A DNA stretch of 64,000 nucleotides from JACDAE01 sp034438015 (GTDB lineage: Bacteria > Chloroflexota > Ktedonobacteria > Ktedonobacterales > Ktedonobacteraceae): contig DAOTTD010000319.1 in assembly GCA_034438015.1 (NCBI GenBank), forward strand, positions 1-64,000. The letters run 5' to 3'. The translations under genes and the position numbers were made by a program. The notes beneath the pieces were generated by a model. That model did no database searches. It saw nothing but the letters and a program-made list of their open reading frames with translations, and was not told the origin of the DNA. This document shows positions 18,836 through 27,827 of the stretch, piece by piece. Position 1 is the first letter of the stretch. Each line of letters opens with the position of its first letter.

Positions 18836-20326
18836 TCAAGATAATCTGTATCGCCGCGCCGCCCTTTGACCGGTGGCTTTCAACCTGCCACGTTCTACTA
18901 ACGTTTCCAAATCCCTGGAAGCCGTTCTATCGGAGACGCCCGTGAGTTTCCTATAGATGCCATTCGTAATAACGCCATGGTGATGGACGTAATCCATCGC
19001 GCTGGTCAGCCGCTGCTCTCGCTGCTCAGACTGACGATTTTGGAGCGGTATTTCAGCCTGAACCGCCTCCTCACCTCCCCAGAGCGTTTCTTCCTTATAC
19101 GGTACAGGCGGTGGCGGAGAGAGTAGGGCCGGAGCCTTCTGAAAGGTCACAATAAACTCACCCATTTCCCGGAACTGGGGACCAGGAAGTCCCATGCGCT
19201 TCGTCTCATCCAACATGAACCTGACCCCACTTCCCAGCCGCTCCATATACCCGGGAATATCTTTGAGCAAACCCGCGAGCACAGGGTTACGCAGCTTCGA
19301 TTGCACCTCTCCCCGTTCCATTTGCTCAACGGTTATCCCCGGTAACAACAGGCCAGGGCTGTGGATCTCTACCCGGTCAGGATAACAAAATACCCGTACG
19401 CTCTCACCGCGCTTGCTGTAGTCACGATGCACCACGGCGTTGATCACCGCCTCACGCAGGACCTCGAGGGAATACTCTGGAATATCAATCCGCTTAAAGC
19501 CCTCCATCCGCGCCCCGACAGCAATATATCGACTCAGAAATAACTCAGCCCCATCTATTAACTCTTGAAGTGTGCCCGTAACAATCCGGCGGTCGGCGTA
19601 CCTACTCGCACCAACCGTCTCGCGAAATAAAACACATGCCACATCGCTCTGGATAAGATGCCCTTGAGGATAAAAACCGAAGAACAGGAGGCCCGCATTC
19701 GTTGGCACGACCCTGCCATCGCTTGTTTTCGCGGCGCACTCCATCCCAATTAACACCCGTTCGATGTCGTTGAAGCGGCTGCTATGGCGGCTGTCCTCCG
19801 AGCGCCGCGCCAAATAGGCCTTGACCTTCTCGAGATCAATGTCCTCCATAGTCGCGTTACGAACAGGCTGGCGTTCCCAGTCCAGCAACCCCCGATCATT
19901 GGCCATTTCAAGCAATTCTGGCAGTCCCAAGGACACGGTATGGGTGCCACGTCTCACCCAATAAATCCCGTGGGCCTGATACACCGGTCCCTGACTTGGC
20001 TTCACCGTGGCAACAACGAGCTGTTTTCCCGAGATGGTATAAAGCTCAGGCTCAGGAGGATCCAACACCAGTTCAGGCTTGACCATGTGCCGGGCCGCCC
20101 GTAAAAGTACGTCCAGCGCTTCGCCAATGCGATGTTCCGGCACGCCGACGATTTCGCGATCGGCATCCTTGACGCCAATAATCATCACTCCGCCCTGAGC
20201 GTTCGCCATCCCGCACAACCGTTCGGCCATCTCCGTTGCCCTGGGAGGAGCTACTTTCAACTCGACGGTATTGGTCTCTCCCCCTCTAATGAGCTTCCTC
20301 AGCTCTTTCTCGCTCAGTTTTGCCAT
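18836..20326 (-). CDS. AlbA_2 (Schlafen-type) plus HATPase_c_4 transcriptional regulator
   Basis: About 496 residues in three parts. Residues 1-150 are the AlbA_2 putative DNA-binding domain (ETNTVELK early, GVMIIGVKD, YWVRRGTHT). A middle and C-terminal section carries VLREAVINAVVHRDYS and GERVEIHSPG-like segments of the RecG-associated HATPase_c_4 domain (sequence here: DRVEIHSPGLLLPG). The final 60 residues form a DeoR-like helix-turn-helix (ITNGIYRKLTGVSDRTASRDL). The family is often annotated as ATP-dependent regulators near mobile DNA. Two adjacent ATG codons exist; the second (20326) leaves better spacing from AGGGGG at 20332-20337. A 12-bp tandem repeat lies 70 bp upstream. The proline-rich stretch LLSPPPPVPY separates the domains. 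Confidence 0.8.
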   Translation of the reverse strand: MAKLSEKELRKLIRGGETNTVELKVAPPRATEMAERLCGMANAQGGVMIIGVKDADREIVGVPEHRIGEALDVLLRAARHMVKPELVLDPPEPELYTISGKQLVVATVKPSQGPVYQAHGIYWVRRGTHTVSLGLPELLEMANDRGLLDWERQPVRNATMEDIDLEKVKAYLARRSEDSRHSSRFNDIERVLIGMECAAKTSDGRVVPTNAGLLFFGFYPQGHLIQSDVACVLFRETVGASRYADRRIVTGTLQELIDGAELFLSRYIAVGARMEGFKRIDIPEYSLEVLREAVINAVVHRDYSKRGESVRVFCYPDRVEIHSPGLLLPGITVEQMERGEVQSKLRNPVLAGLLKDIPGYMERLGSGVRFMLDETKRMGLPGPQFREMGEFIVTFQKAPALLSPPPPVPYKEETLWGGEEAVQAEIPLQNRQSEQREQRLTSAMDYVHHHGVITNGIYRKLTGVSDRTASRDLETLVERGRLKATGQRAARRYRLS

Positions 20327-20395
20327 CATACCCCCTTACGCTCTATCATTCTCTGGAGCATCCCAATTGTAGCATACACGACGGGCTTTCCAGAA

Positions 20396-20438
20396 GGATG
20401 GCGGAAAGGATGGCGGAAAGGATGGCGGAAAGGATGGC
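20396..20438 (+). repeat. 12-bp tandem repeat, about 3.6 copies of GGATGGCGGAAA
   Basis: Perfect units begin at 20396, 20408 and 20420, and a partial fourth at 20432. The array lies about 70 bp upstream of the AlbA_2/HATPase regulator start and may be an operator array for it or a slipped minisatellite. Confidence 0.85.
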
Positions 20439-20611
20439 CGTAGACTCCAAAACTCGCTACGCAGGGCACCGGACAGACGAAGTGTTCGTCCCTCTCGTTC
20501 CCGCAGATATCCATACTTGAGCGGAGGCTGGTTGCTCTCCTCCCAAGGAAGGCACGGGAAAGGAGTGAGCATGTGATGAACGCCACAATGCAAGTCGCTC
20601 ACCGCCATTGA

Positions 20612-20935
20612 TGGGTATTGCTGGTGCGAGGAATCCTCGCCATCCCTTACGTGGCCCGGTGAGACGGCACTGGTCCTGCCCTACCTGGTGGCCATCTGGG
20701 CCTCGGTGACGGGCTTCGCCGAGGCCAGCGCTGCCTTCGTCTTCCCTGGGTCTACGGGGCAGCGTTGGGGGTTAGGGCCCGCCGACCTCCTCTCCATTAT
20801 CTTCGGCCTTATTCGATCGTTCATCCTGGAGCCGGGCTCCTGGCCGTTCCGCGGTTGGTTGGAACCTGCGCCGTCGTGTTCGGGGCGTCCTTGATCATCT
20901 ATACCTTTCGAGTTCGATTACGCCCGTCGCACCAT
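20612..20935 (+). pseudogene. decayed HdeD-family (DUF308) membrane protein
   Basis: Pieces of one membrane protein appear in successive frames: WVLLVRGILAIPYVAR from 20612, then ALVLPYLVAIWASVTG and LLSIIFGL to about 20815, then FHPGAGLLAVPRLVG and VVFGASLIIYTFRVR to 20935. The order and spacing of these hydrophobic, Gly-rich helices match the HdeD acid-resistance family. At least two frame changes (near 20660 and 20815) and an in-frame stop mean it is not a working gene as read. There is no start codon or ribosome site at the left end. Confidence 0.6.
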
Positions 20936-21440
20936 GCCTGTATCAGATGACCGATCCCTCAAAAAAGCTCTGAAAGGGAGGAGGGAAGGTTGTGCGCAAA
21001 GCTCATTCAAGGCATCGCTCAATCACTCAGCATAACAGGGAACGCTCTTTCGCTCCGGCTTTGCGTGTTCTGCCACACAAAAAGGCCATGTTATTTCAGC
21101 GGCGTCAATAGCACCGGAGGGTAGATGGCCCTTGGAGGGCCAGCCACTCACCCTCCTCCTTCCGAGCCCACCAGCCTCGTTCTCAAGAAAGAAAACCGTG
21201 AGTTTTTCGTGAAGTCTCCTGAGTGGTGCATGAGGCAGCCATGCTACCCTTAGCATTGGCGATGGACCGAAGCAGGAACCCGCAAGCAGTTTGGGGGAGT
21301 TCTCAGCTGTGTACAAGTCCGCCCCCTGACGAGGCTGCACCTACTCTGCCTTCCTCCATCCCAGAGGAACGTGAGCAACCGCCCGGCCAGAACGCTTGTG
21401 GGCACGAGGTTGCGCGGAGACGTACGCTCGCGGAGGAGAC
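20936..21440. other. 505-bp stretch without a recognisable gene
   Basis: Several open frames overlap here on both strands, but none has a ribosome site, a protein-like composition or a recognisable domain. Only the last 10 bases matter: GGAGGAG just upstream of the next start. Confidence 0.4.
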
Positions 21441-21707
21441 ATGGGTAAAACACCTTTTCTTGAATTTCGCCGGACGGGGCAGCGGGAGGTCGCACTCCTC
21501 TTCCATCGGCTTCAGAAGGAGTACGAGGAACTACGGCGGATCGTCAACCGCCCTGTGATGGAACCCGAAATGCCAGACCTGGCACGCGCCGCCCACGGCC
21601 GCATAGGTGCATTGTACGAGCGGCTAGCCGAGTTGCTGGGGGAAACCAACGCGGAGTCGATTGCCTGCGCTGTCTACATGTGGGTGTTGAACAGCGAGGG
21701 GATCTGA
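21441..21707 (+). CDS. small hypothetical protein, 88 residues
   Basis: I do not recognise this protein. ATG at 21441 follows CGGAGGAG at 21431-21438, an ideal ribosome site. The sequence is charged and helical (FHRLQKEYEELRRIVNRP, then YERLAELLGETNAES) and ends in a hydrophobic stretch CAVYMWVLNSEGI. It looks like a soluble helical protein. It stands alone, about 290 bp before a glycosylase gene on the same strand. Confidence 0.5.
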   Translation: MGKTPFLEFRRTGQREVALLFHRLQKEYEELRRIVNRPVMEPEMPDLARAAHGRIGALYERLAELLGETNAESIACAVYMWVLNSEGI

Positions 21708-21998
21708 GCTGCCCGCCGTTCCCACGCTGAGATGCATCGGCTCCAGAATGCAGCTACCGATGCATTCCCGCCAGGGGAGAGACGGGAAGACCAAACCTGA
21801 ATGGAGACCAAGGAAGGCACGTCTCGTCGAAGCAAGGACCCGGTTCGCGAGGGCTGGGCAGTCCCGCCCCATTCTCTGGTGCGGGAGGATGTCAACTTAC
21901 CAGGTCGTGCCTCCGGGCGCACCTTCCGGAAGGGGCGAGGGAACCGCTCGATAGGCAACAGGGGGTTCAACACGCCCCAATGGGAAAGAGAGTGACGG

Positions 21999-22706
21999 AT
22001 GAGGGAAGACGGGCGAGGCGCCCCTGTTGAGGAGGAGTGCGCCTCTGACCCCTCCACGCATACCCGATGGTTCCGAAAGCGGCTCCTCGCCTGGTTCAAG
22101 CTTGGCGGGCGCAGCTTTCCCTGGCGCGAGCCCGCCAGGATGCCCTACGAGGTCGTCGTTGCCGAAATCCTGCTACAGCGCACTACGGCGAACTGCGTGG
22201 CCCGGGCGTACCCGGTGTTCCTCGAGCGCTATCCCTCCTGGGAGGTGCTGTCCCGCGCTTCGTTGGAGCGCCTGCAGGAAGATCTGAGGCCGCTCGGGCT
22301 CTGGCGGCAGAAGGCGGCCGCGTTCCGGTCCCTGGCGCGCTCGATCGAGGAGGGCGGAGGTCGGGTTCCGGCGTCGCGTCAGGAGTTGGAGCGGCTCAGG
22401 GGCGTCGGGCAGTATACCGCGAGCGCCATACTGGCTGTCGTATACGGCCGGGCAGAGCCGCTCGTCGATGCGAACGCGGCGAGGGTTCTGGGGCGCTTCT
22501 TCGGGCCGCAAACGTTTTCCGATATCGGGCGCGACCCCACCCTGCACGCACTCGCGCGACGGGTGGCGCTCGGCAAGCAGAGCCTGCTGGTCAGCTGGGC
22601 CATCCTCGATTTCGGGGCACTGGTCTGCCGTCCTCGCCGCCCACACTGTCAGGAGTGTCCCCTGCGTCGCAGATGCGGCTTTTTCGCAATCGCCGCCCAA
22701 CGGTGA
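21999..22706 (+). CDS. HhH-GPD DNA glycosylase, MutY/MIG-like
   Basis: This 235-residue protein belongs to the endonuclease III/MutY superfamily. It has the FPWREPARMPYEVVVAEILLQ start typical of MutY, a helix-hairpin-helix RLRGVGQYTASAILAVVYG near residue 130 to 148, the catalytic Asp in LVDANAARVLGR, and a C-terminal 4Fe-4S cluster set (C-x6-C-x2-C-x5-C: CRPRRPHCQECPLRRRC). The position that is Lys in endonuclease III is Tyr (GQYTAS), so it should be a glycosylase without beta-lyase activity, as in MutY or the thymine glycosylase MIG. It lacks MutY's C-terminal NUDIX-like domain, which favours a T/G-mismatch or small MutY-type role. It sits upstream of radC on the same strand. Confidence 0.82.
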   Translation: MREDGRGAPVEEECASDPSTHTRWFRKRLLAWFKLGGRSFPWREPARMPYEVVVAEILLQRTTANCVARAYPVFLERYPSWEVLSRASLERLQEDLRPLGLWRQKAAAFRSLARSIEEGGGRVPASRQELERLRGVGQYTASAILAVVYGRAEPLVDANAARVLGRFFGPQTFSDIGRDPTLHALARRVALGKQSLLVSWAILDFGALVCRPRRPHCQECPLRRRCGFFAIAAQR

Positions 22707-22811
22707 TGCTCGGGCGTCTCGATTTCCCTTTTACTTCCCGCGTTTCAGAACAGAAACACAGGAAGCCGTCATGCAAGGCGTGCTGCCTTCGAGGAGGAGG
22801 AACATTGCGTA

Positions 22812-23546
22812 GTGACCACCCGGAAAGAGAGCGAGGCCACATCGGCGCACGTTAGACTGGAATACCACGCGACCGTCCGCGATCTGCCCACGCACGAGCA
22901 ACCCCGCGAGCGCCTCCAGCACTCGGGGCCAGAGGCCCTCTCAGCGGCAGAGTTGCTCGCCATCGCCCTGCGCACAGGCACCAGGCGCGACAACGCCCTC
23001 GAGCTGGCGGGCAAGCTCCTCGCCAAGTACGGTGGTCTCTCCGGGCTGGTGCGGGCCGACTTCGGCGAGCTGTGCTCCGAATACGGCATGGGAAAGGCCA
23101 AGACAGCGCAGTTGAAGGCCGCCCTGGAGGTCGGACGGCGCCTTGGCGTGCTGCTGCCGGAAGAGAAGTACCGCATCCACTCTCCTTCCGATGCGGCGAA
23201 CCTGGTGATGGTGGAGATGGCGTACCTGGACCACGAACAGCTCCGCATCCTCCTCCTCGATGGGAAGAACCAGGTGGTGGGCAACGTTCTCCGCTATCGG
23301 GGGACCGTCAACAGCTCCGTCCTCCGCGCCGCCGAGGTATTTCGCCCCGCCATCACGAACAACTGCCCCGGTATCATCGTCTGCCACAACCACCCAAGCG
23401 GCGATCCAACACCCTCCGAGGATGACATCGACACCACGCGGCAATTGGTCGAGGCGAGCGAAATCCTCGACATTGAACTGGTCGACCACATCATCATCGG
23501 TGCGGGCCGCTTCGTGAGCTTGAAGGAGGTGCTGAAATGGCAGTGA
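22812..23546 (+). CDS. radC: RadC family protein (JAMM/MPN domain)
   Basis: This 244-residue protein has an N-terminal helix-hairpin-helix-like region (GPEALSAAELLAIALRTGT) and a C-terminal JAMM metalloprotease-like domain with CHNHPSGDPTPSEDD. It is full length for RadC. The start is GTG at 22812, behind GAGGAGGAGG at 22791-22800. RadC's biochemical role is unsettled; it is common on mobile elements and in DNA-processing neighbourhoods. Here it follows a DNA glycosylase by about 105 bp and precedes a BTAD regulator. Confidence 0.9.
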   Translation: MTTRKESEATSAHVRLEYHATVRDLPTHEQPRERLQHSGPEALSAAELLAIALRTGTRRDNALELAGKLLAKYGGLSGLVRADFGELCSEYGMGKAKTAQLKAALEVGRRLGVLLPEEKYRIHSPSDAANLVMVEMAYLDHEQLRILLLDGKNQVVGNVLRYRGTVNSSVLRAAEVFRPAITNNCPGIIVCHNHPSGDPTPSEDDIDTTRQLVEASEILDIELVDHIIIGAGRFVSLKEVLKWQ

Positions 23547-23781
23547 GCGGGCGGCGACATGGGCTGTTGGTGCGTGTTGGCCGCAATCGCCGGCGGTGTG
23601 CCAGCGGCCCCAACGGCTATTTTTACTGCTTGCTGCAGCAACGACGGGGTAGGGGTGTCGGCAACGAGGCGATTCCCTTCCGGCCTGTGGGTGTCTAAGA
23701 AGAACGAGACAGAGGGGATATGTGCCACGAACTGCCTGACGAGGCCGGGAAACAGTCAAGGAAGGAGCAGGTGCACAGGCG

Positions 23782-24843
23782 ATGCAAGAAGCGGGTGAGG
23801 ACAAACGCACGGAGTACCCCCCGGTGCGGATCACCACATTAGGAGAATTTGCACTCGAACGGCTCGTTCCTCCTTTCGCGAGGACCGCGGATGAACAGCC
23901 GCACTACGCACTGGTTGCACGCAGCGATTGGAGCAATCGCGGACCGGCGATGGCCATGTTGAAGGTACTGCTGTGCCGGGCCAACCGCAGGGCGTCCAGG
24001 GATGAGCTCATCGAGGCCATCTGGCCCGACCACGAGGCGATCAACGCCGCTCACGCGCTCGACTCGGCAGCATCTGTGCTCCGGAGGCACATCCTGCGCG
24101 CGGGCGAGGCGGGAAGCCTGCTGCTCACGCTGCGCAGCGGCGGCGAAACGATCTTCAAACTGGCTGGGCAGCAGCGCATCTGGGTCGACGCCGATGCGTT
24201 TCTCTCACTTGTGTCGAAGGCGACGCGGGCCGAGTGCCAGGGGCAGAACCCGCTTCTCCTGCTCGAGCAGGCGCACGCCCTCGCAGGGGGCGAATTTCTC
24301 GAAGACGACCTGTACGCTGAATGGGCACAGCCGCGGCGGCACACGATTAACGGCGCGCGGCACCGCGTGCTCTTCAAGCTGGTCGACCTCCACCTCGGGG
24401 ACGGGCAGGTGGGCCTGGCCGAGGAGCTGCTCTTCGCCGCGCTGGAGGAGGACCCGACCGACGAAGACGCTCTCTGCCGCCTGATGGTCCTGCTGGTGGA
24501 GCGGGAGAGGCGACAAGAGGCGCTCCAGCTCTACCAATACACCGAAGATGTGCTCCAGGAAGAGCAGGAGGAGCCCGCCGTCTACACCCGCGAGCTGGCG
24601 CAGCGCATCCGGCAGGGGCTGATCTTGCGAGAGCGCGGGGAGCGTTACACTGCGGTGAGGGTGCAGGCGCTGTTCGCGCCGGGGCAGGATGTGGTGTCGA
24701 GAGACCACGGGAACGGCTTCGGCGCGAAGCGAGCCCGGCTGACGACCAACGCTGCGCGGTGCGGAGGCCAAACGCCATCCCCCTATCGGTACCGCCCACC
24801 GCGCCGCCGATCCTGGAGACAGGCAGCGCTCCCCGTTGGTTGA
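23782..24843 (+). CDS. BTAD/SARP-like transcriptional regulator, C-terminus scrambled
   Basis: This 353-residue protein has an OmpR-type winged helix in its first third (MLKVLLCRANRRASRDELIE and IWPDHE near 70-90), then a bacterial transcriptional activator domain of TPR-like helices (WVDADAFLSL, EEDPTDEDALCRLMVLLVER). It would bind direct heptamer repeats and activate transcription. From about residue 295 the sequence becomes Arg-rich and repetitive without sense, while a neighbouring frame at 24759-24989 has more natural composition, so a frameshift near 24750 is likely. No NB-ARC or kinase domain follows. It has a TTG-free ATG start but a weak ribosome site. The target genes are not evident. 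Confidence 0.7.
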   Translation: MQEAGEDKRTEYPPVRITTLGEFALERLVPPFARTADEQPHYALVARSDWSNRGPAMAMLKVLLCRANRRASRDELIEAIWPDHEAINAAHALDSAASVLRRHILRAGEAGSLLLTLRSGGETIFKLAGQQRIWVDADAFLSLVSKATRAECQGQNPLLLLEQAHALAGGEFLEDDLYAEWAQPRRHTINGARHRVLFKLVDLHLGDGQVGLAEELLFAALEEDPTDEDALCRLMVLLVERERRQEALQLYQYTEDVLQEEQEEPAVYTRELAQRIRQGLILRERGERYTAVRVQALFAPGQDVVSRDHGNGFGAKRARLTTNAARCGGQTPSPYRYRPPRRRSWRQAALPVG

Positions 24844-25111
24844 GCCAGGAGCAGGTCTCTGGACGGGAGCGGGCCTCACAGCAAACACCTCTCACCGCTG
24901 GAAGAAGAGCGCCAGCGAGACTGCCGTGGTTCTGTACCTGGGAAACCGTTGGCGTATGCGTCACGAGTTGCGACGGGACGCATTGTTAAACGACGTATGA
25001 GGGAAAGCGCCGGGCCGGCTGCTGATCCGGCCTGCTCAAAGAGCGATGATTGCTCAGGCAACGGTAGCTGCCCCTAGATTTAAGGACAGCTCCGTTATCG
25101 GCCTTCGCTCT

Positions 25112-25540
25112 TTAATTGGCTCCCAGATCGTTGTCGAGCCGCTTGTTGATCTCCTCTTCCGCCTTGATTCTCGCCGCGAACACCGGGACAAACTGAGTGT
25201 CGGGAGAGTCCCTCCGTATCCGCACCAGCTTCCAACCCTCCCCCACATCCCGGTACAGGAGCAGATAGAAGCCATTCCACCTGGGAGAGTGGCCAGCTTT
25301 GCGCTTGTAGGGACGGCGGGCGAAAAAAGAAGCGACGATGTGGGGGAGCGGCACCATGACCCTTGAATCCATGCGGCAAAAGGTGATCCCTCCCACGTCT
25401 TCCCGGTCATCCACCAGCAGGCGCTCTCCTTCAATCCAGGCAGAGAGGAGGGCCAGAGCCTCGGCGGGAACTTCTTCGCGGGCAAGCGCCACTTTCGTCA
25501 ATGCGTACTCTTCGCGTGTGAGGTGAGACGGCTCCCTCAT
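25112..25540 (-). CDS. hypothetical protein, 142 residues
   Basis: I do not recognise a family. ATG at 25540 has an excellent ribosome site (GAGGAGGAAG) and overlaps the stop of the upstream gene by four bases (ATGA), so the two are translationally coupled. The protein is compact and mixed alpha/beta, with FCRMDSRVMVPLPHIVASFF in the middle and a charged C-terminal helix (FAARIKAEEEINKRLDND). The coupling suggests it acts with the resolvase-like partner. Confidence 0.6.
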   Translation of the reverse strand: MREPSHLTREEYALTKVALAREEVPAEALALLSAWIEGERLLVDDREDVGGITFCRMDSRVMVPLPHIVASFFARRPYKRKAGHSPRWNGFYLLLYRDVGEGWKLVRIRRDSPDTQFVPVFAARIKAEEEINKRLDNDLGAN

Positions 25541-26340
25541 CGGTTTCTTCCTCCTCGTTTTCCCCTTTGCTTGCCGCGCGCCTTGCCCCTTCCCGGCAGG
25601 ATCGCGCCGACCCGCCGCGCGCCTTTCGGGAGGGAACCCCAACGCGGTTGCAGCGCGGCTACCGTTTGCGCGGCCATCGCGTCCTCTTGCCGCTGAATCC
25701 GGGAGAGCCAGCCTTTTCGTTCAGCGTGAACAGGGGACCAGCCGTCTCCCTCGGTAATCCCATAGAGGGCGAGGGTATCCAGAAGGTCTTTCAATGGGCC
25801 CATTCCCCACATGTCCGCGTCCTTCCCCCTTGCCCCGCTGGAAAGGCAATAGATGGGGGCGTCCCGGGCCTTCTTCCCAACGTCTGTTACCAGGAACCAG
25901 TTCTCACCTCTCTCGAGAGAGGCGGCGGCGAAGGGGCTCTGCGCGATGGCATCGACGAGAGGGCGGGGCCCGCTCCTTGCCCTCTCGTATACCCCTTGCG
26001 GAAACAGATTCCGAAACTGCGCCTCATCCTCTTCCTCGCGCAGATCATAGACCAGATCGTGGCTGTGGTCGCCGATGAGGACCTGGTGTTGCTTGACGGC
26101 CTGGATAAACGCCTCCATCCAGTCCGGCGACGTTTCAATCGACAGGCAGGCGGCGTCAGGGGTCATGACCACTCCTATCTCACCATTCTGCACGCCCCGA
26201 AGTAATCGGGAAAACGTCTCGCGGCACTCTCCAAGCCCCTCATGATACGCGAAACTCCTCAATTTGCCGTCGTGCTCTGCCGCATAAATGGCCACCTTGC
26301 GATCGCGCGCCACTTGCTCCAAAAAAGCCAGGCTTTTCAT
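25537..26340 (-). CDS. resolvase-fold-like protein, coupled to a small unknown partner
   Basis: A 267-residue protein starting at ATG 26340 behind AGGAGGAG. Residues 1-115 resemble a degenerate serine-recombinase N-terminal domain: VAIYAAEHDGKLRSF, an alpha-helical FSRLLRGVQNGEIGVVM, and VLIGDHSHDLVYDLREEED, which parallels the late resolvase-fold segment with its GD-x-YD turn. The Arg-Ser-Ser/Gln catalytic pattern is not evident, so it may be a non-catalytic relative. The C-terminal half is unrecognised and ends in a very basic tail (KARGKQRGKRGGRNR), which would suit nucleic-acid binding. The assignment is tentative. The open frame continues upstream of 26340 without natural protein sequence, so I reject longer starts. 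Confidence 0.5.
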   Translation of the reverse strand: MKSLAFLEQVARDRKVAIYAAEHDGKLRSFAYHEGLGECRETFSRLLRGVQNGEIGVVMTPDAACLSIETSPDWMEAFIQAVKQHQVLIGDHSHDLVYDLREEEDEAQFRNLFPQGVYERARSGPRPLVDAIAQSPFAAASLERGENWFLVTDVGKKARDAPIYCLSSGARGKDADMWGMGPLKDLLDTLALYGITEGDGWSPVHAERKGWLSRIQRQEDAMAAQTVAALQPRWGSLPKGARRVGAILPGRGKARGKQRGKRGGRNR

Positions 26341-27033
26341 CGAATACTCCTCCTGATCGCTATTGCGCTCCCAAGCAGGGAAGTCGTGGTAGGCGCACTC
26401 GTCGAGCCTCCTTCCTTTGATCGCCCTGACGTCGCCGGAGAGCCATGCTGAGCACCCAGGCAGCTCTGCCGGACGCGCCGTAACCGAACGTGCCCCCAGC
26501 AGGTGCCTGACACATCCCTCCGCCCCCCGTTGTGCACCTGCATGACGCTCTTGTCGACCCCCATATCGTGTTCGATGAGAGGAAGACACTCGGCGACGAA
26601 AACTGGGTCGATGGTGACGGCCCCCTGATGGATTGGTGGCGATCCGCTCGGTTGTCTTCCATGAAGCGCGGCACGCCATGCTCCTTCCGTTTGGGAATGT
26701 TGTCCGTCTACAATCTGCTTTAGCACTATTCTCTGACAACGAGTGGAAAAGGGAAACGGCACCCGCCCTGCGATAATGATAGCAGGCCGGACTCAGTTCA
26801 GGCTCACCCAATTTCACGAGGTCCTCACGAAAAAAGGCGGGAACTTCTAACGTCCGGCGACGTCCCTCCCCCCACGCCTCTAGCATCCCCTATGGGGGAC
26901 CGCGCGGAATGTTCGTGAGCATCCCGTGAAAATCCCAGGGACGGGAAAGAGGTCCGCCTGCTATCATAGCTTGAGAAAGGCGCTCTCGTGCCGCGAGGCG
27001 TTCGAAGCAAAAAGAGGAGAAGCCCTACAGCCC
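26341..27033. other. 693-bp stretch without a recognisable gene
   Basis: Overlapping open frames on both strands have no ribosome site or family resemblance. The right end contains the ribosome site (AAAGAGGAGA, 27011-27020) of the next gene. An older coding remnant cannot be excluded. Confidence 0.4.
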
Positions 27034-27717
27034 ATGCAGAAACAGCCGCCTGCTCCGATCCATGTTCGCGTCGACACGCAAGAACAGCGCTCCGGCATCC
27101 CCGATCTGCTGGCCGCCATGCCGCAGGTGCACATTGAGGTGATCCCACTGCACATGGGCGACTACGACGTGGGCGGCGATCCATGCCGCGTGTTCGAGCG
27201 CAAGACGGCCAGTGACTTTCTCACCAGCCTGGCGCAGGGACGCTTATTCACGCAACTCACCGCGTTGCGGAAAAGCCGCTTCGCGCCCATCTTACTGCTG
27301 GAGGGGGACCCACTGCGCGTCGGCCACTCCCAGATGCGCCCCGAAAGCATCCGCGGGGCGCTGACCTACATCACCGCTATCTTGCGTGTGCCGATCCTGC
27401 CCAGCAGCGGCCCGTCAGATTCTGCGCACCTGGTCTACGCTGCAGCAAAACAGTGCCAGGTCGTGCGCGCGACTCCCGGCCCTGCGACAGGGCGGCGCAG
27501 GGCCTCTCAGTCCGAGCAGCAGATGCAGGTCCTCTTGGCCCTGCCGGGCGTCGGCCCCGCCACCGCGCGCGCGGTATGCGCGCGGTTTGGCAGCTTGCAT
27601 GAGCTGTTGAGCGCCGGACCCGCCCAGCTTTCGACAGTCCCCGGCGTCGGCCCCTCGCGGGCCGCCGCGCTGGAACAGTTGCTGCACGCCGCGCTGCCGA
27701 CCTCAGGCGGCGGCTGA
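27034..27717 (+). CDS. ERCC4/XPF-like nuclease with two helix-hairpin-helix motifs
   Basis: This 227-residue protein has the XPF-type nuclease core: GDYDVGG with D43, then VFERKTASDF with E55-R56-K57 and D61, the classic ERKxxxD arrangement. Its C-terminus has two HhH repeats (LALPGVGPATARAVCARFG and LSTVPGVGPSRAAALEQLL), giving the (HhH)2 DNA-binding domain of XPF/Mus81 proteins. It lacks a helicase part, so it resembles short archaeal XPF and bacterial or phage ERCC4 proteins that cut branched DNA. ATG at 27034 is chosen over an upstream GTG at 26926, whose extension is not protein-like. Neighbouring glycosylase and radC genes suggest a DNA-repair or mobile-element context. Confidence 0.85.
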   Translation: MQKQPPAPIHVRVDTQEQRSGIPDLLAAMPQVHIEVIPLHMGDYDVGGDPCRVFERKTASDFLTSLAQGRLFTQLTALRKSRFAPILLLEGDPLRVGHSQMRPESIRGALTYITAILRVPILPSSGPSDSAHLVYAAAKQCQVVRATPGPATGRRRASQSEQQMQVLLALPGVGPATARAVCARFGSLHELLSAGPAQLSTVPGVGPSRAAALEQLLHAALPTSGGG

Positions 27718-27827
27718 AGGCCACTGGAGCACTTCGCGCTCATTTCGTCTCGCAGTCCCAGCGGAATACGACCGCCGTAGGTAGAACTATTGACCGCGCA
27801 GTCTTTCGAAGGAAAGGAGCAAGCATC

